The notes under the pieces: generated by a model | Database searches by the model: none | What the model was told of the DNA's origin: nothing | What the model saw: only the letters and a program-made list of their open reading frames with translations | Shown here: positions 26,720 to 35,466 of the stretch, one piece after another | How positions within the stretch are numbered: the first letter of the stretch is position 1 | Layout of the letters: the number at the start of each line of letters is the position of its first letter | Origin: Flavobacteriaceae bacterium | GTDB taxonomy: Bacteria; Bacteroidota; Bacteroidia; Flavobacteriales; Flavobacteriaceae | DNA: 64,000 bases | Reading direction: 5' to 3' | NCBI GenBank assembly: GCA_013373105.1 | Contig: JABXIJ010000026.1 | Coordinates: forward strand, 1-64,000 | Program-made: the position numbers and the translations under genes

Positions 26720-27817
26720 TTAGAACAAAACACATACAGGATTTGCAGCTTTTATTTCATCAATAAAAATAAGTTTGCCTGTTTTTAAATCTCTTTTAAA
26801 ACTAATTAAGTTATTTGTGTCTTGATTTGCAACAACCAAAAAATTATCATCTGGTGTAAGTGAAAAGTTTCTTGGGTTTTTACCTTTTACTGTTTCAAAA
26901 CCAACTAATTCTAATAAACCATCTTGTGAATTTGCTTTATAAATAACTATAGAATCATGACCTCTGTTAGAAGCATACAGAAACTCACCATCTTTAGAAA
27001 TATGAATATCTGCTCCGTTACTTAATTTAGTAAAACTCTTTGGTAACGTAGAAATTGACGAAGAAACAACATACATATTTCCCTCTTTTTTAATTAGAGA
27101 AACTGTGTTGTCTAATTCATTTAATACATAAATCCAGTTGTTATTTGGATGAAAAGTCAAATGTCTTGGTCCAGCTCCATCTTGCATTTTTAACTTTTGC
27201 TGAATTTCTGAAAATATAAAATTGTCTTGTTTATCTATTGACGAAAACCACAACTCATTTGTTCCTAAATCTACAGCGATGATTTCATTTGTTTTTGGAT
27301 GAAACCAAGCTGAATGTGCATGAGGTTTTTGTTGTCTTTCTGTTGTACCTTTTCCAAAATGTTGTTGTAAATCTAGCAGATTAGTTAATCCGTTTTTATC
27401 ATCAATCTTAAGATAACCTATAGAACCTCCAGAATAATTAGCTACTAAAACTTGATTATTTTTTACTGACACAAAACAAGGATGTGCACCACCTGATTTA
27501 GATTTACTTTTGTAAAGTAAAGTGTCTTTTGTTATTTTATAAGATTTAACAAAACCAGTTCCATCTTCTTCAGTTTCATCTACTGCAAGTAAAGTTTTAT
27601 TATCTATTGTTTTGGCCAAAAATGAAGGATTATTAGTTTTTGCTTGTAATCCTACAAAAGATAATTTCCCTTCATTTGATATGCTGTATTTATATATTCC
27701 TTCACTATCTCCATTTGTGTAAGTACCTACAAAAAATTGATAAGAGACAGGTGAATTCACATTTTTTACTTTGCAACTAATTAACAATAAAAGCAACAGA
27801 TAAACAGCCTTTTTAAT
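26720..27817 (-). CDS. Lactonase family beta-propeller lipoprotein (6-phosphogluconolactonase-like), noncanonical start
   Basis: A seven-bladed propeller of the YbhE/lactonase family: FFVGTYTNGDSEGIYKYSI at the start, GAGPRHLTFHPNNNWIYVLNE and GKNPRNFSLTPDDNFLVVANQ (parts) later. A lipoprotein signal KKAVYLLLLLLISC precedes it, but the position of the expected Met is ATT (27817), 3 nt after the M14 peptidase stop. The first usable common start, TTG at 27796, leaves a very short signal. So it may use a rare ATT start by coupling to the upstream gene, or have lost its ATG. The lipobox indicates an envelope location, so a cytosolic pentose-phosphate role is unlikely. Confidence 0.8.
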   Translation of the reverse strand: MKKAVYLLLLLLISCKVKNVNSPVSYQFFVGTYTNGDSEGIYKYSISNEGKLSFVGLQAKTNNPSFLAKTIDNKTLLAVDETEEDGTGFVKSYKITKDTLLYKSKSKSGGAHPCFVSVKNNQVLVANYSGGSIGYLKIDDKNGLTNLLDLQQHFGKGTTERQQKPHAHSAWFHPKTNEIIAVDLGTNELWFSSIDKQDNFIFSEIQQKLKMQDGAGPRHLTFHPNNNWIYVLNELDNTVSLIKKEGNMYVVSSSISTLPKSFTKLSNGADIHISKDGEFLYASNRGHDSIVIYKANSQDGLLELVGFETVKGKNPRNFSLTPDDNFLVVANQDTNNLISFKRDLKTGKLIFIDEIKAANPVCVLF

Positions 27818-27820
27818 GAA

Positions 27821-29569
27821 TTAAAATACTTTAAAAACAGGTAATCTTAAATGTGCTTTTTCATAGTGTTTTGAATTTAAATAAATCCAATTCAGTTGCA
27901 TTCTAGAGTTTTTTGCAAAAGCTTCGTCAGTTTTTAATTTCTCGTCAAATTGCTGTTTTAATTTGGCATCATCAGTTAAATACTTTTCAGCTAAATCTTC
28001 AAAAACATATGATGAATAGCCTTCTTTTTGCTGTAAAATAGTATCGAAGAAATTCCAATTAAAAAACGAATCTGTAGCCTCAGCTTCTAAAGTTTCTAAT
28101 AAATATCGAACTCCATTTTGGTTGGTGTTTATATACACGTCTCCTTTTTTAAAGACTATGTTTTCAGTAGATTTTGTAACACTTGTATTATAATGTAAGT
28201 AATGCCCTTCATAAGCACTTGGTCTTGTTTTATAATCCTTAATATGATTTACTTCAACTTGTATAGTTGTATCTTTTTCAAAACGAGTGAATTCAATTTT
28301 GTTATTCTTTAATCTTGAAATTACATCATGCCAACCTTGAGGAATAATATATGCTTTTGGAATATCTACTTCTTTTGTGGCAACATAATTATCGTAATAT
28401 TTTACTATTTCTTCAAAAGGTTTAGATTTATCATAGAATAAACGTTTGCCAGTAGTAACTTTACTATCAATTATTTCTCCTTCATAACCTTTAAAAAGTA
28501 AGTCACTATAATTTTCTCTGTCAACACGAAATTGAATAGGATACGATTTTTTATTCAAGATTTCGACTTTCGCATTTGCTCTAAGCTTTTTTATTTCTGC
28601 TGATTTTTTTTCTGTAAATTCTATAGCTGAATGCATTAATGCATAGGTTTGATCTACTCTTGTTGCATAGTCTTTTAACATGTGTGTTTCTACCATTAAG
28701 CCTAAAGTATGAAACAACGTCGTGTAACCTGTTGAATACCTTGGAGAATCGAAAAATTGTGACCAACCACTTTTAGGGGTAGATCCCCAAACATTTACAT
28801 ATGGAGTAATAATTATTCCTTTATTATTAAGTGATTTTTCAATTTGAGGACGCATTTCATTGTTTAAAAACTTACCCAAATTCCCACCTAACTTGTTATG
28901 TTGAGTAAATAAATGAGTAATGGCATATTGGTAATCTGCTCCATTACTTACATGATTGTCTATAAAAACATCAGGGTTTACAATATGAAAAATTTCAGCA
29001 AAAGCTGCTGCATTTTTTGTGTCTTGTTTTATAAAATCTCTATTTAAATCATAGTTTCTAGCATTTCCTCTAAAACCATATGCATAAGGTCCTTTTTGAT
29101 TAGCTCTAGAATGTGAATTTCTATTTAAAGCACCTCCAATATTATAAATAGGAATAACACAAATTATACTGTTTTTATAACTGTTTTGTAAAGAGTCATT
29201 TTGAACAATATCTCTCATCATCATCATAGAAGCATCAATTCCATCTGGTTCTCCTGGGTGAATTCCATTGTTTATTAAAATTCTATTTTTTGATGAATTA
29301 CTTATTTCATTAACATTGTAAATACCTTCATTATTATAAACTACAAGATGTAAAGGTTTACCTGAATCTGTTTCACCAAAGGTAAATAGTGATATTTCAT
29401 CATAAGCTTCTGCTAAATCTTTATAATAATCGATAACTTCTTCATATTCTGGAGTTTGACTTCCTCTTGAGTTTTCAAAAAGGGTAACAAAGTCAAATTC
29501 TTTTTTAGTGTTTTCTTTACAAGAAACTATCAAAATAGATAGCACAAATAATTGTAGTATTTTTTTCAT
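27821..29569 (-). CDS. M14 family zinc carboxypeptidase lipoprotein
   Basis: A 582-residue metallopeptidase with a lipoprotein signal (MKKILQLFVLSILIVSC, Cys17). The zinc ligands are in NNGIHPGEPDGIDA (HxxE) and DNHVSNGADYQ; the substrate Arg/Asn region is RNYDLNRDFIKQD. The C-terminal 250 residues form extra beta-rich domains. Likely on the periplasmic face or cell surface, where it removes C-terminal residues from peptides. The start codon overlaps the coaD stop by 1 nt (TAATG), so it is in the ddl-coaD operon. Confidence 0.9.
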   Translation of the reverse strand: MKKILQLFVLSILIVSCKENTKKEFDFVTLFENSRGSQTPEYEEVIDYYKDLAEAYDEISLFTFGETDSGKPLHLVVYNNEGIYNVNEISNSSKNRILINNGIHPGEPDGIDASMMMMRDIVQNDSLQNSYKNSIICVIPIYNIGGALNRNSHSRANQKGPYAYGFRGNARNYDLNRDFIKQDTKNAAAFAEIFHIVNPDVFIDNHVSNGADYQYAITHLFTQHNKLGGNLGKFLNNEMRPQIEKSLNNKGIIITPYVNVWGSTPKSGWSQFFDSPRYSTGYTTLFHTLGLMVETHMLKDYATRVDQTYALMHSAIEFTEKKSAEIKKLRANAKVEILNKKSYPIQFRVDRENYSDLLFKGYEGEIIDSKVTTGKRLFYDKSKPFEEIVKYYDNYVATKEVDIPKAYIIPQGWHDVISRLKNNKIEFTRFEKDTTIQVEVNHIKDYKTRPSAYEGHYLHYNTSVTKSTENIVFKKGDVYINTNQNGVRYLLETLEAEATDSFFNWNFFDTILQQKEGYSSYVFEDLAEKYLTDDAKLKQQFDEKLKTDEAFAKNSRMQLNWIYLNSKHYEKAHLRLPVFKVF

Positions 29570-30024
29570 TATTTAATTTTTACTGATGTTGGTACAAGAC
29601 CTGAATAATCGCCATTATTTCTAATTACATCTCTAACAATTGAAGAAGATATGTAACTTTTACCTGAAGATGTTAACAAGAATACAGTTTCAATTTCTGA
29701 TAGCTTTCTATTAGTATGAGCAATTGCTTTTTCGAACTCAAAATCTGCAGGATTTCTTAATCCTCTCAAAATAAATTGAGCGCCGACTTCTTTACAAAAG
29801 TTTACTGTTAAACCTTCGTAAGTTAAAACTTTAATCTTAGGTTGATTTTTAAAAGATTCTTTAATAAAAGCTACTCTTTCTTCTAAACTAAACATGTATT
29901 TTTTATCAGCATTTATACCAATTGCTATAATAAGTTCATCAAAAAGTGTAACGCCTCTTTCAATAATATCATAATGTCCTAAAGTTATTGGATCAAAAGA
30001 CCCTGGAAAAACTGCTTTTTTCAT
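29569..30024 (-). CDS. coaD: Phosphopantetheine adenylyltransferase
   Basis: Fourth step of coenzyme A synthesis, making dephospho-CoA from phosphopantetheine and ATP. The 151 residues contain the nucleotidyltransferase motif FPGSFDPITLGHYDIIERG, the RGLRNPADFEFE block and the C-terminal ISSSIVRDV. It directly follows ddl without spacing and overlaps the M14 gene by 1 nt. Confidence 0.97.
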   Translation of the reverse strand: MKKAVFPGSFDPITLGHYDIIERGVTLFDELIIAIGINADKKYMFSLEERVAFIKESFKNQPKIKVLTYEGLTVNFCKEVGAQFILRGLRNPADFEFEKAIAHTNRKLSEIETVFLLTSSGKSYISSSIVRDVIRNNGDYSGLVPTSVKIK

Positions 30025-31008
30025 CTATTCTTTATTTAGTGCAGATTGTATTGCATTATCAAATAAATCTGGTAATGAAATTCCTGCTGCTTTAGCTTGT
30101 TGAGGCAAAATACTTGCTTCTGTTAAACCTGGCACAGTATTTACTTCTAAAAAATGAGGCTCACCATTCACTAAAATATATTCAGACCTAGAAAAACCAC
30201 TTATGTTTAGAACTTTATATACTTTTTTAGCTGCCTCTTCTATTTTTTTTCGTTCTTCATTAGAAATTCTAGCTGGTGTAATTTCTTGTGATCTACCTTC
30301 ATATTTTGCTTCATAATCAAAAAAATCATTTTCAGAAACAATCTCTGTCATTGGCAAGACTTTTATAGCATTTTTATACTCAATAACACCAACAGAAACT
30401 TCAGTTCCATCTAAAAAAGATTCTATTAAAATTGATGAATCTTCCTTATACGCTTTAGAAATACCTAACAATATATCATCTTTTGTATAGGCTTTAGATA
30501 TACCATAACTAGAACCAGCATTGTTTGGTTTTATAAAACAAGGTAAACCAACTTTAGCTATTATTTTATCAACGTCAATGGCATCACCTTCATTTAAATA
30601 TACAGATATTGCTGTTTTAATTCCATATTCTTTAACAACGCTTAATGTATCTCTTTTGTTAAAAGTTAATGCCATCTGATAAAATGGAGCTGATGTATGA
30701 GGAATATTCAACAATTCTAAATATGCTAAAAACATTCCATTTTCACCTGGGTTACCGTGAATTGCGTTAAAAACACAATCAAAAGTGATTTGTTTATCAT
30801 GTAAACTAAAAGAAAAATTGTTTTTATTGATTTCAAACTCTACATGATTATCATCTAATGCAACCCATTTATCTTGTAAAATATGAACTCTAAATGAATT
30901 GTATTTTTCTTTATCTAGATGTTTATAGACAACATTTCCACTCTTTAAAGAAATGTTTACTTCAGAAGAATAGCCACCCATTATTATGGCAATATTTTTT
31001 TTCATCAA
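30025..31008 (-). CDS. ddl: D-alanine--D-alanine ligase
   Basis: ATP-grasp enzyme that makes the D-Ala-D-Ala end of the peptidoglycan peptide. The 327 residues show the N-terminal IAIIMGGYSSEVNISLKSG, the NAIHGNPGENGMFLAYLELL block, the ATP-binding FIKPNNAGSSYGISKAY and the C-terminal FLEVNTVPGLTEASILPQQ. First gene of the ddl-coaD-M14-lactonase set. ATG at 31008 is used; the next codon is also ATG. Confidence 0.96.
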   Translation of the reverse strand: MMKKNIAIIMGGYSSEVNISLKSGNVVYKHLDKEKYNSFRVHILQDKWVALDDNHVEFEINKNNFSFSLHDKQITFDCVFNAIHGNPGENGMFLAYLELLNIPHTSAPFYQMALTFNKRDTLSVVKEYGIKTAISVYLNEGDAIDVDKIIAKVGLPCFIKPNNAGSSYGISKAYTKDDILLGISKAYKEDSSILIESFLDGTEVSVGVIEYKNAIKVLPMTEIVSENDFFDYEAKYEGRSQEITPARISNEERKKIEEAAKKVYKVLNISGFSRSEYILVNGEPHFLEVNTVPGLTEASILPQQAKAAGISLPDLFDNAIQSALNKE

Positions 31009-31099
31009 TTAAGCTTAATTATAACAAATTTATCAAAATATAAATAGAAACCACAACGTTTAGTTTTTATATATTTGTACAGCTACATAATTACAATTC

Positions 31100-31654
31100 A
31101 TGAGTATTTTTAAGTTTATAACTAGTAAATCTTTTTTCAAACAAATTGGTATAGCTTTAGGATCTTTATTTCTACTGTATTTTGTTTTAAAATTTTGGTT
31201 AAACATCACAACCAATCACGATCAAAAAATACAAGTTCCTGATTTACATAAAATAACAATTGACGAAGCAGCTAAAAAACTAAAAGAAATTGATTTAGAT
31301 TTTAAAGTTATAGATAGCGCTAGCTATAACCCTGAATATCCAAAAAAATCAGTTATAGAGCAAAACCCAGAAGCAGGAACCTTTGTTAAAGAAAAACGTA
31401 AGATTTACCTAACTTTAAATCCATCTAAATATAGAGATATTAACATTCCAGATTTAAATGGTAGAACTAAAAGACAAGCCATTTCTGAACTGCAAGCTAT
31501 TGGTTTTATTGTTGGAACAGATTTTACATATGTAAAAGATATTGGTAAAGATGTAGTAAGAGGATTACGACATAAAGGTAAAATTGTAAATCCTAATGAT
31601 AAACTTCCAAAAAACTCGATTATTGAATTGGTTTTAGGTGATGGAAAAAGATAA
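31100..31654 (+). CDS. Membrane-anchored PASTA domain protein
   Basis: A 184-residue protein with one transmembrane helix (about residues 15-33) and two periplasmic PASTA domains (about 43-110, VPDLHKITIDEAAKKLKEI, and 113-182, IPDLNGRTKRQAISELQAI). PASTA domains bind peptidoglycan or act as spacers. No kinase or transpeptidase domain is attached. It is divergent from ddl, 91 nt apart, and 18 nt before the pseudouridine synthase gene. Confidence 0.9.
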   Translation: MSIFKFITSKSFFKQIGIALGSLFLLYFVLKFWLNITTNHDQKIQVPDLHKITIDEAAKKLKEIDLDFKVIDSASYNPEYPKKSVIEQNPEAGTFVKEKRKIYLTLNPSKYRDINIPDLNGRTKRQAISELQAIGFIVGTDFTYVKDIGKDVVRGLRHKGKIVNPNDKLPKNSIIELVLGDGKR

Positions 31655-31672
31655 CATATTTAAAATATAAGT

Positions 31673-32701
31673 TTGCAAGAATTTGAATCAGAAAATACCG
31701 AAAACGATGATCTTTATGAGCATTACAGATTTACTTCTAGCGAAGGTCAGGTTCCTTTACGAGTAGACAAGTTTTTGATGAATTTCATTGAAAATGCTAC
31801 AAGAAATAAAATTCAGCAAGCTGCAAAAGCAGGAAGTATTTTAGTAAATGAAACTCCTGTAAAACAAAACTACAAAGTAAAACCACATGATGTAGTTAAG
31901 GTTGTTTTAGCACATCCACCTCATGAAAATTTATTAGTTGCAGAAGATATTCCTTTAGATATTATATATGAAGATAATGAGGTAATAGTTGTAAATAAAC
32001 CTGCAGGAATGGTAGTTCATCCAGGTCATGGAAATTACTCTGGTACCCTAGTAAATGGTTTAATTCATCATATAGAAAATTTACCTATAAACTCTAATGA
32101 AAGACCAGGTTTGGTGCATAGAATTGATAAAGATACTAGTGGCTTATTAGTCGTTGCAAAAACTGAATATGCATTGGCACATTTATCTAAACAATTTTTT
32201 GATAGAACTACAGAACGTTTATACTATGCTTTAGTTTGGGGAAATATTGAAGAAGATTCAGGTACAATTGAGGGGCATATTGGACGTCATTTTAAAAACC
32301 GTTTACAAATGGATGTTTTTCCTGATGGTGAACATGGTAAACCTGCCATCTCTCATTTTAAAGTTTTGGAAAGATTGACCTATGTTACTTTGGTGCAATG
32401 TAAATTGGAAACAGGAAGAACTCATCAAATAAGAGCACATTTTAAACACATTGGTCATACGCTTTTTAACGATGAACGTTATGGAGGAGATGCTATTTTA
32501 AAAGGTACCACATTTACCAAATACAAACAGTTTGTAGAAAATTGTTTTAAAGTATTACCAAGACAAGCATTACATGCAAAAACATTGGGTTTTACACATC
32601 CAAAAACTGGTAAATTTTTGCAATTTGACTCTGAAATTCCAGAAGATATGCAAGCTTGTTTGGAAAAATGGAGAACTTATGCTGAGTTTTCTAAAGAGTA
32701 A
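31673..32701 (+). CDS. RluD-like pseudouridine synthase
   Basis: RluA-family enzyme, 342 residues, that probably modifies uridines in 23S rRNA helix 69. An N-terminal S4 RNA-binding domain (about 30-90, RVDKFLMNFIENATRNKIQQ) precedes the catalytic domain with the active-site Asp in HRIDKDTSGLLVVAKT and the GRTHQIRAHFKHIGH block. The start is TTG at 31673; no ATG lies near the expected N-terminus. Whether it is RluD or a close paralogue cannot be fixed from this window. Confidence 0.9.
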   Translation: MQEFESENTENDDLYEHYRFTSSEGQVPLRVDKFLMNFIENATRNKIQQAAKAGSILVNETPVKQNYKVKPHDVVKVVLAHPPHENLLVAEDIPLDIIYEDNEVIVVNKPAGMVVHPGHGNYSGTLVNGLIHHIENLPINSNERPGLVHRIDKDTSGLLVVAKTEYALAHLSKQFFDRTTERLYYALVWGNIEEDSGTIEGHIGRHFKNRLQMDVFPDGEHGKPAISHFKVLERLTYVTLVQCKLETGRTHQIRAHFKHIGHTLFNDERYGGDAILKGTTFTKYKQFVENCFKVLPRQALHAKTLGFTHPKTGKFLQFDSEIPEDMQACLEKWRTYAEFSKE

Positions 32702-32847
32702 CACGCTAATCACTTTTATTTAAATTTATCAAATGAACTTGAAGAATGTAAATAAGTTAATATTGCTTAAGAGTAAAAATTATTCTTTAAAATATTACTA
32801 CTATAAATTTTATAAATTATAATATTGATTTTAACTGATGTGTTCTA

Positions 32848-32878
32848 TTGAGCTTTAGTATTTTCCTTTATAATTTTG
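32848..32878 (+). promoter_or_regulatory. Bacteroidetes-type promoter of yaaA
   Basis: TTG at 32848-32850, 20 nt, then TAATTTTG at 32871-32878, a full match to TTG-N17-23-TANNTTTG. The ATG follows at 32911. Confidence 0.6.
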
Positions 32879-32910
32879 TAATACAAACGATAAAAAATTA
32901 AGAATTCGAA

Positions 32911-33669
32911 ATGAAAATCATAATATCTCCAGCTAAATCTTTAGATTTTGAAAGCAAAGTGCCAACAAATAAATATTCGCAACCTGAATTTTTAGAACAA
33001 TCAGAAAAGCTGAATAAAAAACTAAAGACACTTTCAAGAAAAAAACTTTCCGATTTAATGTCTATATCTAATGATTTGGCAAACTTAAATTATGATAGAA
33101 ATCAAGAATGGAGCACACCATTTACTCCAGAAAATGCAAAACAAGCAATTTATGCTTTTACAGGTGAAGTATTTAGAGGAATAGATGTTAACACTTTAGA
33201 AGAAGAAAAGTTACCACTTTTACAAGATCGCTTAAGAATTTTATCAGGTTTATATGGTATTCTAAAACCATTAGATTTAATGCAGCCTTATAGATTAGAA
33301 ATGGGCACAAAACTTAAGGTTGGTAGAAAAGATAATCTATATAAATTTTGGGATACTTCTTTAGCAGATGCGCTTAATAATGAACTAGCAGATGATGAAT
33401 TACTAATAAACTTAGCAAGTTCAGAATATTTTAAAGTATTACCTAAAAAGGCTTTAAAAGTACCAATGGTTACTCCTGTTTTTAAAGACTTTAAAAATGG
33501 CAAACACAAAACTATTATGACTTTTGCTAAAAAAGCAAGAGGATTGATGGTAAGATATATTATAGACCACAACATTACGGATATAGAAGGTTTAAAAGGA
33601 TTTAATGTAGAAGGTTATGGTTTTTCTGAAGAAATGTCTTCAGAAAACGAGCTAGTTTTTATACGCTAA
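32911..33669 (+). CDS. yaaA: Peroxide stress protein YaaA (DUF328)
   Basis: A 252-residue cytosolic protein of the YaaA family, which in E. coli lowers free iron and DNA damage during peroxide stress. The hallmark start MKIIISPAKSLDFE is intact, followed by LSGLYGILKPLDLMQPYRLE, NLASSEYFKVL and the C-terminal FNVEGYGFSEEMSSENELVF. Its last 4 bases overlap the convergent blh gene. It has its own promoter. Confidence 0.93.
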   Translation: MKIIISPAKSLDFESKVPTNKYSQPEFLEQSEKLNKKLKTLSRKKLSDLMSISNDLANLNYDRNQEWSTPFTPENAKQAIYAFTGEVFRGIDVNTLEEEKLPLLQDRLRILSGLYGILKPLDLMQPYRLEMGTKLKVGRKDNLYKFWDTSLADALNNELADDELLINLASSEYFKVLPKKALKVPMVTPVFKDFKNGKHKTIMTFAKKARGLMVRYIIDHNITDIEGLKGFNVEGYGFSEEMSSENELVFIR

Positions 33670-34550
33670 TTCTTAATTTGATGCATTACCCACATATGGG
33701 GAGCTGTAACTGCAAATAGTATTACGAACAATATTGGTGCTAGTTGTTCAATTTTAGGAACCGTAAAATATAAAATTAACATTCCAACAATGCTAAGCAA
33801 CCAATAAATGGAGGCACTTTTAACATAAAAAAGAATACTTTTCTTATTTATATGTCCTGATAAATATTGCACTTGATGTAAAATACTAGGTAAAGAATGC
33901 CAGAAAATAAAATATACTGCAAAACCAAGAATAAGAGCTGTGGCTTTGAACACAAGAAATAAAAGCAGAATATAAAATAATTCTTTTAATAACGCTTTTA
34001 CACTTATCCTCTTTTTCCAATAAAGGTAAACCGATGCAAATAAACAATAAATACTACTAATTAATAATGAGATTTCTATACTTTTAATTTGAAATGAATA
34101 GTCTGCCAATTGATTCATAATCAGATTAACCTCCTCTAATGTGTTATAAAATAGCATTGAAAAAATTAATAACCCGTAAGCAAAGTAATATCCGGTATTG
34201 AAAATAAAAGATTCGCTTATTTTATCAGAAAAATGTTCTTCACCAAAGTGATAAGCACTAATCATGATAAATAGGACGATCGCAATTAATGGTTGCAGAT
34301 AAAATATAAAAATGCAAAGTATAATTATTGAAACATAAATTGTTAAATTTTTTAAGAAACTATTCCCTTTTTGCTGGCTTTTAGATAGAATTAAAAGATC
34401 ATTTGCACCATGAATGATTCCAATAGTAATTACCAATACATAGGCTACAAAATTCTCTACTACTTGTTCAAACTGTACACTGAACCATAATAACAGAAAC
34501 GTAAAATATATCTTAAAATTTTGATAATATATTAATTTAATTTGATTCAT
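33666..34550 (-). CDS. blh: Brp/Blh family beta-carotene 15,15'-dioxygenase
   Basis: Integral membrane enzyme that cuts beta-carotene into two retinals, the chromophore of rhodopsin. Most of the 294 residues are hydrophobic helices. The iron-binding histidines are visible in GIIHGANDLLIL, SAYHFGEEHFSD, FWHSLPSILHQ and APHMWVMHQ. It is divergent to the proteorhodopsin gene 87 nt away, which confirms the assignment. The carotenoid synthesis genes that provide its substrate are not in the window. Confidence 0.94.
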   Translation of the reverse strand: MNQIKLIYYQNFKIYFTFLLLWFSVQFEQVVENFVAYVLVITIGIIHGANDLLILSKSQQKGNSFLKNLTIYVSIIILCIFIFYLQPLIAIVLFIMISAYHFGEEHFSDKISESFIFNTGYYFAYGLLIFSMLFYNTLEEVNLIMNQLADYSFQIKSIEISLLISSIYCLFASVYLYWKKRISVKALLKELFYILLLFLVFKATALILGFAVYFIFWHSLPSILHQVQYLSGHINKKSILFYVKSASIYWLLSIVGMLILYFTVPKIEQLAPILFVILFAVTAPHMWVMHQIKN

Positions 34551-34551
34551 T

Positions 34552-34584
34552 TTGCTAAAGTATCAATTTATATCATTATATTTG
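34552..34584 (+). promoter_or_regulatory. Promoter of the proteorhodopsin gene
   Basis: TTG (34552-34554), a 22-nt spacer and TATATTTG (34577-34584) match the Bacteroidetes pattern, leaving about 50 nt of leader before the ATG at 34638. On the other strand TAAATTTG (34611-34618) could serve blh, but with no TTG box. Confidence 0.6.
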
Positions 34585-34637
34585 TTTATTATTATCTTAA
34601 AATAATTAGACAAATTTACTAACTTAAAATTTTTATT

Positions 34638-35411
34638 ATGAATTTATCATTAAATTTTCTATCGGTTGCAAAGATAGCTACTGATGATTATGTTGGATTC
34701 ACATTCTTCGTTGGATGTATGGCTATGATGGCTGCTTCTGCATTCTTTTTCCTTTCAATGAATAATTTTGATAAAAAATGGAGAACTTCCATTTTAGTAT
34801 CAGGATTAATTACATTCATTGCCGCTGTTCATTATTACTACATGCGTGACTATTGGGCAACACATGCTTATGTAGATGGTGTTTTATCTACTAACCCTAA
34901 AGTATTGAGTTTAGCTTCACCAACTTTTTTCAGGTATGTAGACTGGGCACTAACTGTACCTTTAATGTGTGTTGAATTCTTCTTAATCTTAAAAGTAGCT
35001 GGTGCTAAAAAATCAATGATGTGGAGATTAATCTTCTTATCTGTGATTATGTTAGTAACTGGATATTTTGGAGAGGCAGTATACAGAGACAGCGCTTGGT
35101 TATGGGGTCTAGTTTCAGGTATTGCTTATTTCGTAATTGTTTACGATATCTGGTTAGGAGAGGCAAAAAAATTAGCCGAAGCTGCAGGTGGAGCTGTTCT
35201 TTCTGCTCACAAAACATTATGCTGGTTCGTATTAGTTGGATGGGCAATTTATCCTTTAGGATATATGGCTGGAACTCCAGGATGGTATAGCTTTATTGGA
35301 GATTGGGGTCTTAACATGGACGTAATCTACAATATCGGTGATGCTGTAAACAAAATCGGATTTGGTTTAGTTGTATATAATCTAGCATTACAACAACAAA
35401 CTGCTGAATAA
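34638..35411 (+). CDS. Green-absorbing proteorhodopsin, light-driven proton pump
   Basis: A seven-helix retinal protein of 257 residues. The key helix C reads RYVDWALTVPLMCVEFFLI: Asp102 is the proton acceptor, Thr106 and Glu113 complete the DTE motif of proton pumps. Met110 sits at the colour-tuning site (105 in the SAR86 reference), as in green-type flavobacterial forms. His65 in AAVHYYYMR partners the acceptor, and Lys239 in GDAVNKIGFGL binds retinal. A leader of about 15 residues may be cleaved. Pumping protons in light supports survival when carbon is scarce. Followed by a strong terminator. Confidence 0.97.
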   Translation: MNLSLNFLSVAKIATDDYVGFTFFVGCMAMMAASAFFFLSMNNFDKKWRTSILVSGLITFIAAVHYYYMRDYWATHAYVDGVLSTNPKVLSLASPTFFRYVDWALTVPLMCVEFFLILKVAGAKKSMMWRLIFLSVIMLVTGYFGEAVYRDSAWLWGLVSGIAYFVIVYDIWLGEAKKLAEAAGGAVLSAHKTLCWFVLVGWAIYPLGYMAGTPGWYSFIGDWGLNMDVIYNIGDAVNKIGFGLVVYNLALQQQTAE

Positions 35412-35432
35412 TAGTTATCAATTATTCATTAT

Positions 35433-35465
35433 AAAAGGCTAAAGAAATTCTTTAGCCTTTTTTTT
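35433..35465. terminator. Bidirectional terminator between proteorhodopsin and sdaA
   Basis: Perfect 12-bp stem AAAAGGCTAAAG/CTTTAGCCTTTT with a 5-nt loop and T tract, between convergent genes. Confidence 0.9.
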
Positions 35466-35466
35466 A

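Noticed and set aside
35021..35290. Overlapping open frame inside the proteorhodopsin gene
   Set aside because: It is a shadow frame of a well supported gene, with no family similarity and unlikely composition.
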